A stretch of DNA of 64,000 nt from Enterococcus pseudoavium NBRC 100491. Its GTDB lineage: Bacteria; Bacillota; Bacilli; Lactobacillales; Enterococcaceae. Below the pieces are notes generated by a model. It had not been told where the DNA came from. It made no database searches and saw only the letters and a program-made list of their open reading frames with translations. Where the stretch lies: contig NZ_BCQF01000012.1 in the NCBI RefSeq assembly GCF_001544295.1, forward strand, positions 1 to 64,000, written 5' to 3'. The translations under genes were made by a program, and so were the position numbers. Below are positions 60,396 through 64,000 of the stretch, piece after piece (position 1 is the first letter of the stretch; every line of letters begins with the position of its first letter).

Positions 60396-62801
60396 TTACT
60401 TATGTTTCACACGGTGCTTTGCTTGCCAAGCGATTCGCCAACCAACTAATTTATCCATGATCAGTGTCAATCCTTTAAACAACCAGTAAATCCCAAAGGT
60501 TAGTGGTATGACGAAGAATAGATTGCGATTCCATAATTTATCGAAATCAAAAAATTCTCGGAAAAATAAGTAACAGCCTAGATAGCCACCGGCTAGAACC
60601 GCAATCAATGCGATTTTTTTCTTATCCAGCGGGAAGGATACTTTGTATAGAACCAAAAGACCGACACAACCTGTCAAAAAGACCGACATCGTTGAGGTTG
60701 CTTGATAATCCAACTGAAATAAGACAGCGGCCAGTTGGATTACCATTACTGCACTAACTACTGTCAACGCTCCAGGTAGTGAAACACGTAAAATATTGTT
60801 TAAAAAATCGCCTTTGATTCGTTCATAACTCGGTTTCAATGCCAAAAAGAAGGAAGGAATTCCGACCGTTAGTGCATTAATCGGTGTTAATTGGACCGGT
60901 TCAAAAGGATACGGGGTTGCGATAAACATAAAGATGACCGCTAAAATCAGTGAATAAATTGTTTTAACTAAATACATCGAGGCTACCCGCTCAATATTAT
61001 TAATCACCCGTCGGCCCTCATTCAAAACATTTTGCATGCGGGCAAAGTCAGAATCCAATAAGATTACATCTGCAGCCGCTCGAGCTGCACTGCTGCCATT
61101 GGCCATCGCTACGCCGATATCCGCTTCTCGTAACGCCAACACATCGTTTACTCCATCACCTGTCATACAGACGGTATGAGTTTCTTTTAAGGCACGAATC
61201 AATGCTTGTTTTTGTTTCGGTGTGACTCGACCAAAGACCGTCGTCTGATCAACCAATGCTTTATAATCAATCGGCTCACTTATACTAGACATGTCAATAA
61301 ACATTTCAGCATCTTTGATTCCCGCTTTTTGCGCGATTTTTGAAACAGTCAAGGGATGGTCTCCTGAAATAACCTTTAATTGCACATCTTGCTGGGCAAA
61401 ATAACCGAAAGTTGCGCGAGCATTCTCTCTTAGATTGTCTGAAATAATCAAGGTGGCTAATAGTCGCGGCTCATATGCTAATTCTTCTTCCAATACTGTT
61501 GGGTATTCCACCAGCACTAAAACCCGTTGTCCAGCAGCTAAATATGGTTGGATCTTTTCCTGTATTTTCTGCGGTAGATTTTTAAAAATAAACTCGGGTG
61601 CGCCAAAAGCAAAACTGCCTTGCTCTTTAAAAGTGACACCACTCCATTTACGAGCAGAAGAAAACGGGACAACTTTTTCAGCCGCCCACTCAACGACTGG
61701 CGGGAAAGCTTCCCGTAAAGCTTTGGCAGTAGCATTTTGATCATTTAGCTGGACTAATAATGCACCCATGATCTGATCCAAACGCTCCTCAGAAACACCT
61801 TCTTCCAGCAATGCTTCTTCAAATTTCAATGTGCCATCTGTAATCGTCCCGGTTTTATCCAAGCAGATCACATCGACACGAGCCAAGGTCTCAATTGAAG
61901 GCAAAGCTTGAACCAATACTTTTTTACGGGCCAAATTAGCAGCTCCCACGGCAAATGCAACACTGGTTAACAACATCAATCCTTCTGGAATCATGCTGAC
62001 CAAAGCCGCAACCGTTCCTAAAACGGCCTGTTTGATCGATTCAGATGCTTGATACTGACTATAGAACAAACCTAGCCCTACCGGAATAATCACAACCGTC
62101 AAAACTGCAATCATGCGACTCAAGACTTTCGTCAATTCCGAGTTACCCGTTTTTTTCGTTTTGGCTTCACTAGTGAGCTGTTCTGCAAAATTATCTTTTC
62201 CCACTGCCGTACCTTGATAAAAGCATTCCCCCGCAGTTATAAAGCTGCCGCTATATAATTGATCCTGCAAAGTTTTTTGTACCCGATCCGCTTCACCCGT
62301 TAAAAGTGATTCATCAACTTCAACTCCTGCACCAGCCAGCAATTTACCATCCACCGGCACTTGATCCCCACTACGCAAATAGAGGGTCTCGCCTAGCACA
62401 ATCTGCTCCTGATCAATTTGCTGTAAACGCCCGTCTCGCAAGACAACGGCTTTCGTCTTCGCTAAAACAGACAATTTATCAATCGTGTGTTTGGCTCGTA
62501 ATTCTTGAATCACACCAATCAAAGTATTAATGATTACTACACCAAAAAATAATGTATTTTTGGGCGAACCGACCAATAATACCAATAAAGCCAAGACAAA
62601 GTTCAAAATATTAAAGATATTGATCGTATTTTCGTTGATAATTTCTTTGTCCGACTTTAATAGATTCTCTTCAACTTGATTGATCTGTCCATCCTCTATT
62701 TTCCGTTGAACCTCGGAAACTGTTAGCCCTTCCAGCCCTGCTGGAATCTCAACATCATCAAAATTTTCTTCCACCGTTTGAACTTCTTCCGTTTTCTTCA
62801 T
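60396..62801 (-). CDS. Cation-translocating P-type ATPase, CtpE-like (probably Ca2+)
   Basis: An 801-residue P-type ATPase. The actuator TGEAD loop lies near residue 167, phosphorylation motif DKTGTITDGT near 315, the hinge GDGVNDVLALREADIGVAM near 560, and about ten transmembrane helices. The N-terminal ENTINIFNILNFVLALLV followed by VIINTLIGVIQELRAKHTID resembles CtpE rather than SERCA or Zn/Cu pumps, and there is no metal-binding Cys domain. Ca2+ uptake or export is the likely role by family, not shown here. Single gene. Confidence 0.87.
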   Translation of the reverse strand: MKKTEEVQTVEENFDDVEIPAGLEGLTVSEVQRKIEDGQINQVEENLLKSDKEIINENTINIFNILNFVLALLVLLVGSPKNTLFFGVVIINTLIGVIQELRAKHTIDKLSVLAKTKAVVLRDGRLQQIDQEQIVLGETLYLRSGDQVPVDGKLLAGAGVEVDESLLTGEADRVQKTLQDQLYSGSFITAGECFYQGTAVGKDNFAEQLTSEAKTKKTGNSELTKVLSRMIAVLTVVIIPVGLGLFYSQYQASESIKQAVLGTVAALVSMIPEGLMLLTSVAFAVGAANLARKKVLVQALPSIETLARVDVICLDKTGTITDGTLKFEEALLEEGVSEERLDQIMGALLVQLNDQNATAKALREAFPPVVEWAAEKVVPFSSARKWSGVTFKEQGSFAFGAPEFIFKNLPQKIQEKIQPYLAAGQRVLVLVEYPTVLEEELAYEPRLLATLIISDNLRENARATFGYFAQQDVQLKVISGDHPLTVSKIAQKAGIKDAEMFIDMSSISEPIDYKALVDQTTVFGRVTPKQKQALIRALKETHTVCMTGDGVNDVLALREADIGVAMANGSSAARAAADVILLDSDFARMQNVLNEGRRVINNIERVASMYLVKTIYSLILAVIFMFIATPYPFEPVQLTPINALTVGIPSFFLALKPSYERIKGDFLNNILRVSLPGALTVVSAVMVIQLAAVLFQLDYQATSTMSVFLTGCVGLLVLYKVSFPLDKKKIALIAVLAGGYLGCYLFFREFFDFDKLWNRNLFFVIPLTFGIYWLFKGLTLIMDKLVGWRIAWQAKHRVKHK

Positions 62802-62927
62802 CCGGTTTCACCTCATCTCATTGATAGCCATGATTTACTCTATATTTATCTTAACACTCCTTGTATTTTAAGTCGGTGTTGAGCATTGAACGCTACTAGC
62901 TCTTAAAATATTTTTGAAGCTTCGGTT

Positions 62928-63437
62928 CTATTTATGCACAGAGTATACGTAATGGGGCATAGCTATTCCGCGATAATGCTTAACAAACTCTCCACAACGA
63001 GTCATTCCGTTTCTCTCAGCGACTTTTTGTGAAGCACTGTTCGTATCACGAATAATCGAAAAAACTTCTTCTGCCTGTAAATCCTCAAAAGCATAAGTCT
63101 TACATGCTTGCGCTGCCTCAATCGCATAGCCTTTATGCCAAAATGCGCGTTGAAATAAATAGCCTACCTCCAAAACTTTTTGATCGGCAAAATTTTGCCA
63201 AGTCAATCCGCATTGTCCAATCATTTCATCCGTTTCCTTCAAAATGACCGCCCATAAACCAAATCCATCACGGCGATAATTTTCAATCTGTTTATCTAGC
63301 CAATGTTGAACTTCTCTCTCTTCGAAGGCTCCTTCATAAGCATACATCGTTTGTTCATCTTGTAAAATTTTCCTTAATGAATCACTGTCCGCTTGCCGCA
63401 ACTCACGAAGATACAATCTTTCCGTTTCAATCATCAT
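62928..63437 (-). CDS. GNAT-family N-acetyltransferase, RimJ/RimL type
   Basis: A 169-residue acetyltransferase. ETERLYLRELRQADSDSL at the start and the acetyl-CoA loop region near residues 85-110 (EVGYLFQRAFWHKGYAIEAA) are typical of the RimJ/RimL/YdaF subgroup that acetylates protein N-termini or small amines. AAGGAGTTAAAGG precedes tandem ATG codons. It follows yhaM after a terminator. Substrate unknown. Confidence 0.88.
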   Translation of the reverse strand: MMIETERLYLRELRQADSDSLRKILQDEQTMYAYEGAFEEREVQHWLDKQIENYRRDGFGLWAVILKETDEMIGQCGLTWQNFADQKVLEVGYLFQRAFWHKGYAIEAAQACKTYAFEDLQAEEVFSIIRDTNSASQKVAERNGMTRCGEFVKHYRGIAMPHYVYSVHK

Positions 63438-63454
63438 CCTTTAACTCCTTAAAA

Positions 63455-63482
63455 AGCTGCACCAAGTAAACTCGGCGCAGCT
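63455..63482 (-). terminator. Terminator of yhaM
   Basis: AGCTGCACCAAG / CTCGGCGCAGCT stem with loop TAAA, followed by five T on the minus strand. Confidence 0.8.
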
Positions 63483-63487
63483 CTGTA

Positions 63488-64000
63488 TTAAATATCTTTC
63501 GGTACGTAAAAACTGCGGTTGTCCATCCCAAAAATTCTTTCGGTATACGTGCCGGGATCAGTATTTTTTACCGCACTTGCCATCATTTGCATTGAGGCAT
63601 CGATGTTATCGATTTGATGCAGGATCTCTGCTTCCATGATTCGCGGACGGACTGGAGAACCATACTCTAACAAGCCGTGATGGGACAAGACCATGTGCCG
63701 TAAAATCACAACATCCTCATCAGCATCATTAATCTTCAATTCGGCACAGGCCTTGGTAATTTCTTCATCTACTAAGACCAAATGCCCAACTAAATTTCCG
63801 ACTACAGTGTATTCAGTTGAAGAAGGTCCGGTCAACTCGATCACTTTGCCTAAGTCGTGGATAATAATCCCCGCATATAGAAGTGACGCATTTAACTGTG
63901 GATATTCTTTGGCAATCGCCTTTCCTAGCCTCAGCATCGTCAAGGTATGGAAAGCTAAGCCGCCGGCAAACGCATGGTGGTTGCGCTTCGCCGCTGGAAA
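63488..64000 (-). CDS. yhaM: 3'-5' exoribonuclease YhaM, C-terminal part (cut by window edge)
   Basis: The visible 170 codons have no stop at the right edge, so the 5' part lies beyond position 64000. The HD-domain residues are present: [12 protein letters not shown], then [10 protein letters not shown] (His-Asp), and the second HD-type pair in [16 protein letters not shown]. The C-terminus ends [13 protein letters not shown]. Full-length YhaM (about 314 residues) has an N-terminal OB-fold for RNA binding and degrades RNA from the 3' end with Mn2+. Confidence 0.92.
   Translation of the reverse strand, partial: FPAAKRNHHAFAGGLAFHTLTMLRLGKAIAKEYPQLNASLLYAGIIIHDLGKVIELTGPSSTEYTVVGNLVGHLVLVDEEITKACAELKINDADEDVVILRHMVLSHHGLLEYGSPVRPRIMEAEILHQIDNIDASMQMMASAVKNTDPGTYTERIFGMDNRSFYVPKDI

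Overview
The window reads as chromosomal DNA of a low-GC Firmicute, most likely the genus Enterococcus. This rests on the Ebp-like pilus genes next to Mga/AtxA-type regulators, the rpiR/licT/bglP beta-glucoside block, the mpg-DUF3013-prmA-rsmE-relA-dtd run, the xpaC-telA pair and the WxL-domain surface protein. The species cannot be fixed from the sequence alone. Protein names come from recognising families by eye; no database search was run.

Layout. (1) 1-20.2 kb is an accessory surface-structure island, transcribed entirely on the minus strand. In transcription order it holds Mga-type regulator 1 (20182-18689), a small anchor-type pilin and a backbone pilin (18293-15949), a von Willebrand-A tip adhesin broken by one in-frame TAG codon (15527-11697) followed by a second anchor pilin and backbone pilin (to 9369), an intact paralogous tip adhesin (8801-4869), and two more Mga-type regulators (4238-2709 and 1942-449). 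No sortase gene lies in the window. Five of the transcription units share the same upstream architecture: AATAAC boxes (coding strand) starting about 51, 75 and 105 bp before a conserved TAnTAT -10 box, with no -35 box. This looks like one activator-controlled regulon. (2) 21-28.2 kb is aryl/beta-glucoside utilisation: GH1 and GH4 6-phospho-beta-glucosidases, a divergent RpiR regulator, a BglP-type PTS permease and a LicT antiterminator preceded by a RAT/terminator switch. (3) 28.6-40.7 kb is housekeeping: metS, a lipoprotein, DUF2200, fumC-malic enzyme, then the operon mpg-DUF3013-prmA-rsmE-relA-dtd. (4) 41-49.3 kb holds rarA, an MFS drug exporter with its MarR regulator and palindromic operators, a 1179-residue WxL surface protein, a strong candidate for 6S RNA, a small membrane protein and a universal stress protein. 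(5) 49.4-64 kb holds paired crcB fluoride exporters, a HAD hydrolase, nudF-small membrane protein-mtnN-isochorismatase, xpaC-telA, a sugar transporter, a BceRS-like two-component system, an IscA-like protein, a phosphohexomutase, a CtpE-like P-type ATPase, a GNAT acetyltransferase, and the 3' part of yhaM cut by the window edge.

How they work together. The first 20 kb would build and switch surface pili under Mga-type control. The next block imports and hydrolyses beta-glucosides under substrate and catabolite control. The remainder is core metabolism, RNA and translation maintenance, stringent response and envelope-stress functions. The most unusual signals are the shared promoter array in the pilus island, the single amber codon splitting one tip adhesin, and the scrambled [B-C][A*-B-C][A] pilin order without a sortase.
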